64,000 nucleotides of DNA from Incurvaria masculella (taxonomy: Eukaryota; Arthropoda; Insecta; Lepidoptera; Incurvariidae): positions 8,195,021 through 8,259,020 of the forward strand of contig OX335642.1 in NCBI GenBank assembly GCA_946894095.1, in the 5' to 3' direction. Shown here piece by piece: positions 1-11,401 of this stretch. Position 1 is the first letter of the stretch, and each line of letters begins with the position of its first letter. The translations under genes were made by a program, and so were the position numbers. The notes under the pieces were generated by a model. It was not told where the DNA came from and did no database searches. It saw nothing but the letters and a program-made list of their open reading frames with translations.

Positions 1-131
1 TAAATTAATATTGTGCAATATTATTACAAAGTGGAAATTAAATCAGGTGAAACGAAAATAGTTGATTTGTAAATAGAGCGATGGAATTTCACATTGCCAA
101 TCGTCAAAAAATATGTTCAGTGTAATCAGAG

Positions 132-258
132 TCTTTTTTTTATGTGGCTAGACATGGATGGCACCCATGATATTAAACCAATACACCGCATTCCAAAGGA
201 ATTAGGTGCCATGCTAGAAGTTCCCTTTATGAGCAAGGCTACATAGAACTGGATTAAA
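132..258 (-). mobile_element. SINE 3' fragment
   Basis: Minus-strand tail and part of the body shared by all SINEs here (CATGGATGGC, AATTAGGTGCCATGC, GGCTACATAGAACTGGAT). The head is missing. Confidence 0.7.
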
Positions 259-1419
259 TACATGCACCAATATTTTTCAGATAAGTTTTCATGTTATGAC
301 ACATGTTTACACTAAATGCAATATTTTCTGCCCAATCGCGATGCCTCTTATAGCAATAGCGGCAGACCGTAAAGTGATTCTGCTTTCTGCGAATTCCACA
401 CGTATTGTTGGTAAGCTTTTCATCGTAGTTGCTCGGTTATTTCAGGAGCGCTCTAGTATAAGCAATAAACTCTGTTTCAAGGATGACGTCGGCTGTGGTG
501 CATGGCTTAATGGCTTTATGCAACACGTGGCGACTATAATATGCATTAAACGATGCAACTGTGCTGAACTTTGGAAAATTCATATTATTTTTTAAATGAA
601 GTTTATCTACCTGTTTCTGTTCCTATTGTTATTTGTCTTAATCTGTTCAAGTAGTTGTTTGGGCATTTAGATTAAGGTTTGTTTCGAAATTTTGTTTTGT
701 GAAAAAAATATGTTCGTTGAAACAAGGAAGTTTCTTTGCGGGTTTTTCTCTGCTGAGTTGATCGAATCCCCGGATTTATAAGATTGTGGTGTTAGTTAAG
801 TGTAGTTTGACTACCAGGAAGTTTAAATAAAGAAATTAAATTTTAAAAAAAGTTTTAATTTTCTTTATTGTATTTCTCATTGAAAAGTTTCTAGGAATTA
901 AAAAATAAAAGGATTTTGTTTTAAATTGCTGGGTTTTTATTTCCATATTTAAATCAGCCAGGTTTAAAGTTTTTTCCGCTTTATATAGTTTACTTGTTTG
1001 AGTTTTAGTATATGTTATTTTACACGATAAAAAAATGACTCAGTTATGTAGCAATTAATATATCAGTAATAATTACTTTTGAAGTGAAATTAATGCCCGT
1101 ATTCGGTCAATAGTTATTATGTGGCAAGCAGGAGGTGCATAATTTGAAAACAATTAAATGAAATTTCTAAGCGGGTTTTTGGAATTAACTCAAGTTGTTA
1201 ATTCCTCAAGTTGTTAATGACGTTTCTGGCATATCGGAAGTCGCCTTAGATCAGGGCCAACTCAGTAACGGGGGCACAGCATAAGGTAGTTACAATTACA
1301 TTTTGTTTAAAGGAGCCCCCAAAAGTTTAATCTCCGTAATTTTATTCCGGTAGCCTATAGTTAGGCAAATATCGCAAAAGGAAAGGACCACATGTTAGAT
1401 ATACAAGCTAAAAACACTG
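259..1419. other. AT-rich, no gene recognised
   Basis: A 99-codon ORF at 296-595 has no domain and ordinary AT-rich composition; probably chance. No repeat family identified. Confidence 0.5.
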
Positions 1420-1500
1420 CCCAAGCGTGAACGTGTTCACAAGCCGACGGTCCCGTCACTGCTGGACAAAGAAGAAGTACGCTCTCGCCTAAGATTATTT
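1420..1500 (+). repeat. Dispersed repeat I, copy 1
   Basis: GTGAACGTGTTCACAAGCCG, GTCACTGCTGGACA and ACGCTCTCGCCTAAGATTAT match, in reverse, 30,680-30,805, which has about 47 extra bases in the middle. Confidence 0.6.
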
Positions 1501-1940
1501 CAGCAATCTAGCTTTTTCTCAAAAAGTATGGCGCTTTAAGCAAAAGTTACTAGTTGGTGCATAACTAAATAAGTTTACCTATATTGGTTTTGTTTTCAGA
1601 ATGTTCAAACAACCTGCGGTCCATTTTTTTCACTTTTTGAGGCGGGACCCTAAAAACGCCAAACAACCTGCGAACATGGGATTTGAAGCCAGGCAATTTG
1701 AAAATTGTGGCGTACGCTTTTCGTACGTTAAGTTTAATGTGTACATGGTGCATATACATTGCATATGTGTGTACATTGAGCACGATTTTAGTAAACAGAT
1801 TCGCTAATTTTAGTGCGAAACGTGCAAATTCTGCTAATCATTGTTGTTTGTATTGTAGAAAGCAGGAAAATTCAGGCCGGAGCTAGCGCACTGAAAAGTA
1901 TACGAACTGTAAGGCATATTAAACTAAATTTCACATGTTA
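1501..1940. other. AT-rich, no gene recognised
   Basis: Overlapping small ORFs on both strands (1,565-1,886). CAAACAACCTGCG occurs twice (1,606 and 1,660). Nothing assignable. Confidence 0.5.
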
Positions 1941-2360
1941 AAACTGGCCAAGTGCGAGTCGGACTCGCCCACGAAGGGTTCCGTACCATCGTAATAATAA
2001 TATTCTTTATTTCGTCCATACACATGGTGCATATAAGGGTGGAATTATTGAATAATGTCAATCTCTTTCTATCAACCCAATAATCGCAGAAAAATATACA
2101 GGTAGCAACAACAAAAGTAACCTAAGAATTGATGTTGTGCACTATTTATTAGCATGATACGTAGTTCAGAGGCAATATAAACAAAACAAACAAATTTCAA
2201 CAATTCAACAAACTAAAAAAGTTTAAACAAATTTCAACTGTCTACCTATTACGGTTCATGAGATGCAGCCTGCTGACAGAGAGACGGAAAGACGGACGGA
2301 CGGACATTTGAGGTAATAGGGTCCCGTTGGCACACTTTGGGTAGGGAACCCTATAAAAAC
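1941..2360 (+). repeat. GGTTCCGT-family repeat with LINE tail inserted
   Basis: Begins AACTGGCCAAGTGCGAGTCG and ends TTTGGGTAGGGAACCCTATA. The middle is interrupted at about 2,000-2,210 by sequence starting TTTATTTCGTCCATAC, the complement of a LINE 3' tail (ATGGACGAAATAAAG, as at 17,770). Confidence 0.7.
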
Positions 2361-2404
2361 ATACAGTCGAATTGAGAACCTCCTTTTTTAAGTCGGTTAA
2401 AAAA

Positions 2405-2879
2405 GGAAATGCAGCGGGATCATCCCTCTTGTTACGGAACCCACACAGCGCCGCAGCCGTAAAACACCAAAGGATGCGTAGGAAAAGCCACGAATTCCTT
2501 CGGCAAGTTCATGGCCCGGGGCAGCGGAGTTTCAGCGCTGCGGAATTTAATAACCTTTCAGCTAGACACTTTACGGTTTCAGCTTTACGGGACGCTGCAA
2601 ACGTACGGGACGTTTAGTAGCGGGGCCCGGTCGAAATATGTGCTCACCGAATGAAATAAACATGCCCATATTTATGCACCAGCTTAGGTTCCCGGCTCTG
2701 TTTTGGTCAGTTTAGTTTTGGACAATGACGCGATCGGAGCCCGGAAAAAAAGCGCTCTTGGCCTCCGAACCACCGCGCCGCATCGCCCGCTCACGGTACT
2801 TCGTTTTCGCTTAGCGTTCCTTGTGATTTACTTTTTGCTCGGCTCCTAAGTGTCGTAGCGTGATGTTAAAAAGCGTTTC
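2405..2879. other. Moderately GC-rich, no gene recognised
   Basis: 81-codon ORF (2,372-2,617) starts in a repeat fragment and has no domain. CpG-rich around 2,430-2,640 and 2,750-2,800. Confidence 0.4.
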
Positions 2880-3108
2880 TTTTTATTATGTAAATGGACA
2901 TGGATGGCTTATATCAAACCGACTGTCAGATCTTAGTCTAACACACACAGCCACACATGGGAATTAGGTGCCATGCCAGGACCTTCCTTATATTAAAAAT
3001 TATTAAAAATATATAGTTTATATTATAAATGAATTAAAAATTAATAAAAAATATTGCTCGGCTACATTGAACTGGATGGAAAACACGGACAATTTTCATT
3101 GTCGCTTT
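2880..3108 (-). mobile_element. SINE fragment with a 60-bp AT-rich insert
   Basis: Minus-strand SINE tail/body, 5S-type spelling (CCTTATATTGCTCGGCTAC) split at 2,993-3,055 by AT-only sequence that repeats ATTAAAAAT. Confidence 0.7.
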
Positions 3109-3314
3109 AAATATTGAGTTATCAAATGTAGTTGGTAGTAGAACTGGTAGTTCCAGATATTAGCGCGTTCAAACAAAAAACAGACTCTTCGGCATTATGA
3201 AATAAGTATGGATGGTGCAAAAAAGTAGACAATTTCTTTCTCAAAAGTGTCTAGTTACATAAGTTTTTTTTTGAATGTAGGTTTCTTAAAGTGTAAATTG
3301 ACGCGATGTTATAA

Positions 3315-3410
3315 CCGTGCATAAGGAAGGTCTTGGCATGGAACCTAGATCCCACGTGGCCTGTCAGGCTAATGTGCATGACAGTAGGTGTGATATTAGC
3401 CATCCATGTC
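3315..3410 (+). mobile_element. SINE 3' fragment
   Basis: Plus-strand tail: ATAAGGAAGGTCTTGGCATG to ATTAGCCATCCATGTCC. No head. Confidence 0.65.
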
Positions 3411-3769
3411 CAGAATGGCTAATAACAGAACCATGAACAATATATATTTTTTACATGAGATTAATTCGTTACTTTGTAATAATTCTAACTTTCATTAAGA
3501 GGTAATGCAGAAAAAAATACTAACGACTTCGATATTGCTTTTTAAGCATAAATTCACGAGAAACTAAAACGTCCCAGGTAACCATTAAAAACATAAAAAA
3601 ATATTCCGCATTACGACCACTCCAACATTAGAATTCACTTCGGAGCAACCCTCCAAAACGATACCGCGACATAATATTTACCGGGCCAGATTTTTATATC
3701 GCACTCAATTCGGCCGTAAAAACTCTATAAAATTACACACTGAAAAATCCAAGAACGCAATCATTCACG

Positions 3770-4030
3770 GCGTCGTAAATAAGGGGACAGCGGTACGCGC
3801 CGCCGGGGGCGCTAAATCCTCGGGCCGCGCACCGCGGGTAGGTGTAAATTCCCACCTACCCGCCCGGCGCCGGTGCGCGGGGGATCGGAAGATGGCGTCG
3901 ATACTTTATGACGTCATAACGGCGTAAATAAAATGTATCGGCGTCCGGCCGGCTCTCGGCACTAGAGACATGGCGCTGAAAGAAGTATATTACAGTTTTG
4001 TAAGAGTTCCAAAACACAGCGACGAGTCGT
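3770..4030. promoter_or_regulatory. CpG-rich island with CRE and hairpin
   Basis: GC-rich island in AT-rich surroundings. Contains the hairpin GCGGGTAGGTG (3,834-3,844) with its complement (3,853-3,863), the CRE palindrome TGACGTCA (3,909-3,916) and a YY1/Pho-like AAGATGGCG (3,889-3,897). Could be a promoter or enhancer; no exon is identified. Confidence 0.4.
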
Positions 4031-5369
4031 TCCGAGTCCGCCCCATTCCGGTAACCCGCCTCCTCTGGTTGTATTACTTCTTTTCATAGTCCTCATCTGC
4101 CTCACCTACTGTTATTCACTTCGCTACTCCTTATTAAAACATATCCATTCGGTCTATAAATCATCTGTTCCGCTCATAAAAGTAATTCCACACCGTAAAG
4201 GGATATGCCACCTAGCGCGCCTACTATTGGACCCGCTGGCTCCAATCTTCAAAAAACTACTCAAGCAACTTAAACGGACATGCCACATGCAAACATAGTC
4301 GAAAACGCATTGAAGAGTGTGTGAGGGTGGGAACTGAATGGACGAACGCATTTTTAGAGCACATTCTCGCGCGGTGGCGTTGCTGTTTCGTTTAACTTAG
4401 AAGTGATGCAGTTGGTGTTGGAAATAAAAAAAAAAACAAATATATTTTAAAAAACTAAGCATTTTTAAGGTGTTTACCATATAGCAGTCTTGTTGAAGCA
4501 AGACTTCTTCTGCGAAACAGCGTTGAGTCACGTTACAACCAAATTCATTTTATTTTAAATGTGTATTTTTTTATTTACTATTACAACTTTAATTGAAAAG
4601 CAAAAATATGAAGTTATTAATCTGAGTGCAAATTAAAATAAACCAAATTTTCTTGGCCATCTTTCTACAGCGAGACTGTTATGTGTATAGTGAACTAAAC
4701 AGATGGAACTTATATTATACTACTTATTAATATAGTAGTTCCTAAAAACATATTTCTTTATCTAAGTATGCATTTGAATAGTTGTCGGATATGTTTAGTT
4801 TTCTTAAATTGGAGTTAACATTTTTATTCTAGCAGTTTATTAGCTATATTGGCTTTCTAAACTATCTAAATCCCTAAGATGCATATCTGAGTGCAAAATA
4901 TGAGCATGCTGGCACAACGTGATCCATAACGTCTAAAAACGAACGGAGAGAATAACATAACAACGAATCCAGCTGAGTCTTAGGGTTGCCCAAGATATAT
5001 CTTTTTCATGAGAGCCATTCAGAAAGATACAGCATTCCGTAACTATAAAATAATCTCCATTTTTTCAAAATCTATTAATAAATTGGCGAAGTAATCGCGT
5101 AATGTGATATATTTATAATCATCCATGAAACTTGCGAGACAAAATAGTTAGGCCCAGGAAATACCGGTAAACTGTAAGATTTGGGTACTTGATACTTTAA
5201 ATGCATTAAAAGAAAGCAACTATGATCAATTTATCACATGCATAATCTGTCAGCTAATTAATTTCTCAACAAGGCTATTCATTTTTTACATTCCGGTGTT
5301 TATTACATGAGAAAAACGACGAAACACTGTTTCTCAACAAGTACTTAGGATAAATCGCAGCCGACAACC
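4031..5369. other. AT-rich, no gene recognised
   Basis: Intergenic or intronic sequence. A 65-codon minus ORF at 4,154-4,351 is unsupported. No repeat recognised. Confidence 0.5.
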
Positions 5370-5565
5370 CTAAACCGCGCCGGAGATCTTCGGCTCAAGC
5401 CGTTCCCTCGTCTCTCGGCGGGGCCGCGACCCCCGGTGCAGAGCCGCTGCCTTCCCGGCGAATCCCTTGCTCCGCAGCAGTGGTAGCGTTACGTGCGGTG
5501 TCCTACTTCTCGGTCGCCAATATCTTAGAATACGCGCGACTCGGCCACCACGCGACTACCGGTAC
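5370..5565. promoter_or_regulatory. CpG-rich island
   Basis: CpG-dense patch (CGGCGGGGCCGCGACCCCCG, CGACTACCGGTACCGGT) with no convincing ORF. Ends at a SINE. Confidence 0.3.
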
Positions 5566-5570
5566 CGGTT

Positions 5571-5846
5571 GTTTTTTATGCGTCTGAACATGGATGGCTA
5601 GAACCACATCTATGCTGTACTGTCATGATATTAGCCCACTACAACTCATGGTAACTAGGTGCCAAAGCATTCCTTTCATTTCACGGCTACATTGAACTGC
5701 ATTGAAAACACGGACAATTTTCATTGCCGCTGCGACCATCGTTCATTCAAGGCGATGGTAGTACCAGGCGGGTTTAACCCTACCACCTGATGAGTAAGGA
5801 AGAGGACCTTAAGTTTTACGTGGTATCCGAACCACGAACGACGAAT
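5571..5846 (-). mobile_element. SINE, head missing
   Basis: Minus-strand tail through body (ACATGGATGGCTAGAACCAC to ACGTGGTATCCGAACCACG). The 69-codon ORF at 5,790-5,999 starts in it and is not a gene. Confidence 0.75.
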
Positions 5847-6594
5847 CTCTTAGTCGACTCTTACGACATCACGAGAATAAATGTAATAGAACAACTATTA
5901 TCTTGTCGGAATCCACACAGTAGACTACTGCTCCACACTGTCTACGCCAACTTTGCAATGAAGAGTTACTTGCTGGTAAGTCGCATACGAATGATCTAGG
6001 TAGGGCGTATTAATTCCAGTGATAAAAACAACCTCAAAGCTTAAAAGGTTCCAAACATTTTAGCCCCAAGTTTGAGAAGATGTTTAATTGTCCAGAAGCG
6101 ACATGACCGAGACGTGCGGCGTCCGAATCGCGTGGTGATCGATTCGCATGGCGTACGACCCAGGTGGCGTCTAAGAAATTGGAGATGGATATGTGGATCG
6201 CGGTTACGTGCACGCCGCTTGCAATCGAGGCGCTCCGATTGCACGCCCGCGCGGGTACGTTATGCAGAAGGGAGATGGTCCCATGGAGCATCACGTATGG
6301 GTATCGGTGGATAGTTCCGTTGCTTACGTTCCGAATATCGCTAGGGTTGTTGCCCGATCGAACTGTCCACTTAAGCAATTAGTTGGTAAGGTTTATACAC
6401 ATACGCTTTTAATGTCAGCCCTACTAAACATTCCATTAAACAGATTGGAGGGGCATTTTACCCAAAATCTGTCGGCGCGCGGTGTTTTCAGTACACGCAA
6501 ATAAAATAATTATAGAAAATGAATTTGAGTCAACGCACCGCACGTTTTTTGTGAAATGTTTATGATTTTGGACTCCGGGTGGCTAGGATCAAGT
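5847..6594. other. Ambiguous open reading frames on both strands
   Basis: 6,040-6,500 is open on both strands (114 codons minus, 103 plus). On plus, an acceptor-like tatgcag (to 6,267) and donor-like G|gtaagg (6,385) would bound KGDGPMEHHVWVSVDSSVAY and about 19 more residues. The strand cannot be decided and no domain is seen. Confidence 0.25.
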
Positions 6595-6944
6595 TGCCTC
6601 GGTAGCGCAGTGTGCGACGCCTTGCGATTCGATAAGCTGGGGAAGCACCTCTGAACGCGGTGAGATTCTGGATGGTTACCATTTTCAACCGTTGAGGCTG
6701 GCCGTGGTTCAGATTCGACGTCAACTTACTCGGTGGTAAGGTTAATCCCGCCCGGGTTGGGTACCATCGCATTGAATGAACGATGGTCGAAGCGGCAATG
6801 AAAATTGTCCGTGATTTCCATCCAGTTCAATGTAGCCGAGCAATATAAGGAAGGTCCTGGCATGGCACCTAGTTTTCATGTGGTGTGGTAGGTTAATATC
6901 GGACGGTCAGTTCGGTATTAGGCATCCATGTCCACTTACATTAA
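6595..6944 (+). mobile_element. SINE with diverged 5S-type head
   Basis: Head GCCTCGGTAGCGCAGT, then CGCCTTGCGATTCGATAAGC, then the shared body (CGGTGGTAAGGTTAATCCCG to CATCCATGTCC). The layout equals the clearer 5S-derived copy at 35,551. Followed at once by a LINE 3' end. Confidence 0.75.
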
Positions 6945-6945
6945 A

Positions 6946-7255
6946 AAAAAGTGGGCTGGTCACGTAAGCCGAAGAGACGACGACCGTTGGAGCAACTCGT
7001 GTCAAACGCCGTGGACAGGAAAACGGAGTGTGGGAAGACCACCCGCCAGGTGGGACGACGAAATTAAGTGCGCCGGAGGAAAGCAGTGGTTCCGTACCGC
7101 TGAGGACCGGGATGACTGGAGAAAAATTGGAGAGGCGTATGTCCAGCAGTAGACGCAAACAGGCTGGCTGACTGACTTATGACTTTTCTAGTTTTCATGG
7201 TGACCTGTGTGCATTTATAGATTGTTAAGTGAATGGACGTAATAAATCCGGACAA
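6946..7255 (+). mobile_element. LINE 3' end (RTE-like reverse transcriptase C terminus)
   Basis: In-frame KKWAGHVSRRDDDRW, GKRSVGRPPARWDDEI and EDRDDWRKIGEAYVQQ, with a stop at 7,150-7,152, match the C-terminal tail of endonuclease/reverse-transcriptase LINEs very common in Lepidoptera. A short 3' tail with AATAAAT follows. The element is 5'-truncated and directly abuts the 3' end of a SINE at 6,944. Confidence 0.8.
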
Positions 7256-7259
7256 ACAT

Positions 7260-7450
7260 CCTTTTTAACCGACTTCAAAAAAGGAGGAGGTTATCAATTC
7301 GCCTATATGTTTTTTTTTATGTTTGTTACCTCATAACTTTTGCCTGGGTTAACCGATTTTGATGATTATTTTTTTAAATGATAGCTAGTGTTTCCCAAGT
7401 GGTCCCATTTTAATTTGGTTAAGTTCTGACAATGATATCCATGAGAAAAT
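7260..7450 (+). repeat. AACCGACTTCAAAAAAGG-type dispersed repeat
   Basis: Starts AACCGACTTCAAAAAAGGAG, then ATCAATTCGCCTATATG, a T-rich run and GGTTAACCGATTTTGATGAT. This family is common in lepidopteran genomes. Fragments also occur at 2,376-2,404 (-), 19,480-19,560 and 30,045-30,110, and at the outer ends of the giant palindrome. Confidence 0.7.
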
Positions 7451-7624
7451 CATATAAGTCTTAAATTTGTATAAGATGTGCGCGACAAATGGACGAATAA
7501 CTCAATATAACGCCAACCGATATCGGTGACTCTTTTTTTATTGGAAAGGAAGTGTACAAATTAGTAAGTTTACTTCAGATTCACTAAAAATAAAAAAATA
7601 AAATAAAAAAATTAACAAAAAAAA

Positions 7625-7894
7625 TTACCGACTTCAAAGAAAAAGCACTAAAAAGTAAAAAATAATTTCGCAAAAAAGTAATGCAAAAGTAATGCAAAGC
7701 CAGTGAGTAATTTCCATTTTTGTAGTTACGATTTTTGTTATTTTTTGAGTCGGTGTCAGCCAAGGTAGCCAAGGTTCTCTTGATTGGCGCAGCGCGTGCC
7801 CGGCTGACGCCGACTCAAAAAAAAAACAAAAATCGTAACTACAAAAATGGAAATTATTTTTTACTTTTTAGTGCTTTTTCTTTGAAGTCGGTTA
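7625..7894. repeat. Foldback repeat of about 270 bp
   Basis: Inverted arms TTACCGACTTCAAAGAAAAA and, at the other end, its complement, including AAGCACTAAAAAGTAAAAAA and the inner GTAACTACAAAAATGG block. One arm has a 35-bp insertion (AAAAGTAATGCAAAGCC). Related to unit U by composition and ends. Confidence 0.7.
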
Positions 7895-8220
7895 TTTTTT
7901 TGTAATTTTTTTTTTATTTCTGGTAAATAAGAGGTGACCGACCTCGTTATTTCAACGTAAAACTGAAAACATCTTCAGATTATTATTTAAAGCTGCATGG
8001 CGATTTTTGAATGAAAAAAAGAAATTTCAGTAACAATGTTGGTCTCACCCGTCAGTTGACTCTGACTGTGACTCAGTCGATTTTAAGACTATGGTCTCGA
8101 CACAATTGTCCGCCTAGCAGCCGGCCAGGCACTCCGATTGCAAGGTGAAATTTGCAGTGTCTAATTATTCCGCTGCCATCTGACATAAAAAAATTAATAA
8201 TAAATTACTAGAAGTAAAAA

Positions 8221-8349
8221 AATATTTTTAAATAAAAAAAGGACCGCCTTCAAAAAAACCGGAACTAAAAAGCAAAAAATAATTGGTTACTTTTAATTAA
8301 TGTACGAAAAGCTATTTTAATTCTAACTAATTATGTACAATTTCTTAAT
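8221..8349 (+). repeat. Repeat unit U, copy outside the palindrome
   Basis: About 130 bp from AAATAAAAAAAGGACCGCC to TATGTACAATTTCTTAATTT. The same unit is at 9,436-9,568 (+), in the palindrome spacer at 10,397-10,532 (-) and at 11,400-11,535 (-). It lies directly outside the left palindrome end; no matching copy lies outside the right end. Confidence 0.75.
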
Positions 8350-9567
8350 TTTTAACCGACTTCAAAAAAGGAGGAGGTTATCAATTCGTCGGAATCTTTT
8401 TTTTTTTTTTTTTTTTTTTATGTATGTTCACCGATTACTCGAAGACCCCTGGACCGATTTGAAAAATTCTTTTTTTGTTCGAAAGGGTATACTTTCTAGT
8501 TGGTCCCATTTTTTTTTTATCAAAATCGGTTCAGTAGTTTGGTACTTAACTATACCAACATCGAATTTCTTAACCCCGCGAACCCAGAAATGTGATTTTT
8601 TAGTTACAGTAGCTTTCTTTTCGGGTGAGATTGCTCAGTATGAGAGGTTTTTTTTTACTTCAACTGTTGGGGGTATTCAAGGTGGTAAAAGAGGGCAAAT
8701 TGTACACATTTCTATCTCTAGAGCCGCTGAACCCAGAAATTTCAGAGTATGTTTGTTTTAGATGGGAATGCTTAAGAAGAAAATATTTTTGGAAATTATA
8801 CTATTAGGGGGGTAAAACAGGTCAAAATGAACACATTTAGGCGAAAACCACTCATGTTGAGATCTCTGAAACCAATTATCCTCGAAGCTTAAAATTTTCA
8901 GTGACTTCTTGTTAAGACGAAAAGGCTCGCTCACAACGGATTTTACAAAATTCAACTGTTAAGGGGGGATAAACGAGGCCGATATGTACACATTTTCATA
9001 CAACTTAAACTTACGCAAGAAACAGACTATCCGGAACGATGTAAGGATGAGAAATTCAGAAGCTCAGCGGTTCCGGTCATTCGTTGTTTTGTCTTTTTAG
9101 GGTTCCGTTCCCAAAGGACACCAACGGAACCTTATTACTAAGCTTCCGCTATCCGTCCGTCCGTCCGTCTGTCACAGCACTCTATCTCACGTGATCTCAT
9201 CGTATCAATTATCGTACGTATCAACCGTAAACTCATGAATCCAGATAGTTACCGGTCTACCTTTCGTCAGAAATGAGATTTCTTAATGGTTTCATTTCTG
9301 CTAATGCTCGTTCATTGTATTGCATTGTATTGTATATGTATGTATATCTTCTTTCCACTTTGTATGTGAAGTTGAGCAGGAGGGCTCGCCCACCTTGAGT
9401 CAAAAGTTACGCCACCACTAAAAAGCAAAAAATAAAATATTTTTAAATAAAAAAAGGACCGCCTTCAAAAAAACCGGAACTAAAAAGCAAAAAATAATTG
9501 GTTACTTTTAATTAATGTACGAAAAGCTATTTTAATTCTAACTAATTATGTACAATTTCTTAATTTT

Positions 9568-10396
9568 TAATCATCTTTTGAAGTCGGTGCCTTGGGTAGA
9601 CGTTCTTTAAGGGCTGCAAGTAGTTAGATTAATATCACCTATGGCTAAGAAAGAAATATAAGTAGGTAGCTACTTACATTTACCTACTTGAATAAAACAC
9701 AAAAACAAAAATTAAATAAACAAACAGGTCGGAAAAACGTATGAAAGTAGGAATTTAGGCAAGTACTTTGTAATTTAAATATGCCTTATACTTAAACTAA
9801 ATACCTAACACAGTAAAAACAAAATATTTACAAGAAAACCCTACGAACAAACCAATATAAAAACAATGACCACTTATATGATAAAGATTTAGGTAGGTGT
9901 AGCTTGTACTTTTTATTCTACCTAAATACCTACACAACACAAAACAAAAAAAAACAAATATAAAAAAGAACAGAAAACAATAGTTAGCGACTTTGAGGTG
10001 TCTGCTCTCAACTACGTGTCAAAACGTGTGTGCGGTTAGTACATATCTCACCAATTTCGGCAGAAATCGTCTCGTTCAGACAACGATGTTGCAGGGAAGT
10101 ACCAATCAACAAAGAGCAGCGAATTAACGTACTCCTTTACCAGTGCGCGCCTTTATAAAGCCGAAAGTACTAATAATCGTTGAAACCCAATTTCAGTACG
10201 CTGCGCTGTATCGATATCAGCTTGCACGTAAACCAACGCTAAGGGCATCTCCAGTTATGTCTGTGGACCAATCATTGCTGACTCAGGTTGTTTACGCTCT
10301 CGTAGACTTCGGGTGTGTTCGGCTGAAATAGTGTCTGTTCGGTCAGCAGCGTGCGAAGCGAACTCTACCCAAGGCACCGACTTCAAAAGATGATTA
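9568..10396 (+). mobile_element. TIR-bounded element B inside the left palindrome arm
   Basis: 829-bp segment with inverted ends TAATCATCTTTTGAAGTCGG / CCGACTTCAAAAGATGATTA extending over about 33 bp, flanked on both sides by unit U in opposite orientations. The right arm has the mirrored copy at 10,533-11,401. No transposase is encoded. Probably a MITE-like unit. Confidence 0.6.
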
Positions 10397-10532
10397 AAAA
10401 TTAAGAAATTGTACATAATTAGTTAGAATTAAAATAGCTTTTCGTACATTAATTAAAAGTAACCAATTATTTTTTGCTTTTTAGTTCCGGTTTTTTTGAA
10501 GGCGGTCCTTTTTTTATTTAAAAATATTTTAT

Positions 10533-11401
10533 TAATCATCTTTTGAAGTCGGTGCCTTGGGTAGAGTTCGCTTCGCACGCTGCTGACCGAACAGACACTA
10601 TTTCAGCCGAACACACCCGAAGTCTACGAGAGCGTAAACAACCTGAGTCAGCAATGATTGGTCCACAGAGCATTTTGTCTAACTGGAGATGCCCTTAGCG
10701 TTGGTTTACGTGCAAGCTGATATCGATACAGCGCAGCGTACTGAAATTGGGTTTCAGCGATTATTATTAGTACTTTCGGGTTTATAAAGGCTGGACTGGT
10801 GAAGGAGGACGTTAATTCGCTGCTCTGTGTTGATTGGTACTTCCCTGCGACATCGTTGTCTGAACGAGACGATTTCTGCCGAAATTGGTGAGATATGTAC
10901 TAACCGCACACTTTCTCTCGTTTCGTTTTGACACGAAGTTGAGAGCAGACACCTCAAAGTCGCTACCTATTGTTTTCTGTTCTTTTTTATGTTTGTATTT
11001 TTTTTTTGTTTTGTGTTATGTAGGTATTTAGGTAGAATAAAAAGTACAAGCTACACCTACCTAAATATTTATCATATAAGTGGTCGTTGTTTTTATATTG
11101 GTTTGTTCGTAAGGTTTTCTTGTAAATATTTTGTTTTTATTGTATTAGGTATTTAGTTTAAGTACTTTGTAATTTAAATATGCCTTATATTTAAATTACA
11201 AAGTACTTGCCTAAATACCTACTTACATACGTTTTTCCGACCAGTTTGTTCATGTAATTTTTGTTATTGTGTTTTGTTCAAGTAGGTAAATGTAAGTAGC
11301 TACCTACTTATATTTCTTTCTTAGCCATAGGTAATATTAATCTAACTACTTGCAGCCCTTAAAGAACGTCTACCCAAGGCACCGACTTCAAAAGATGATT
11401 A
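10533..11401 (-). mobile_element. TIR-bounded element B inside the right palindrome arm
   Basis: Mirror copy of 9,568-10,396, slightly longer because of a locally repeated stretch near 11,160-11,220 (AGTACTTTGTAATTTAAATA and its inverted copy). Confidence 0.6.

Noticed and set aside
6268..6385. Plus-strand exon between tatgcag and gtaagg
   Set aside because: Splice-like ends and an open frame exist, but the opposite strand is equally open over 114 codons and no protein family is recognised. Kept only as a low-confidence note.
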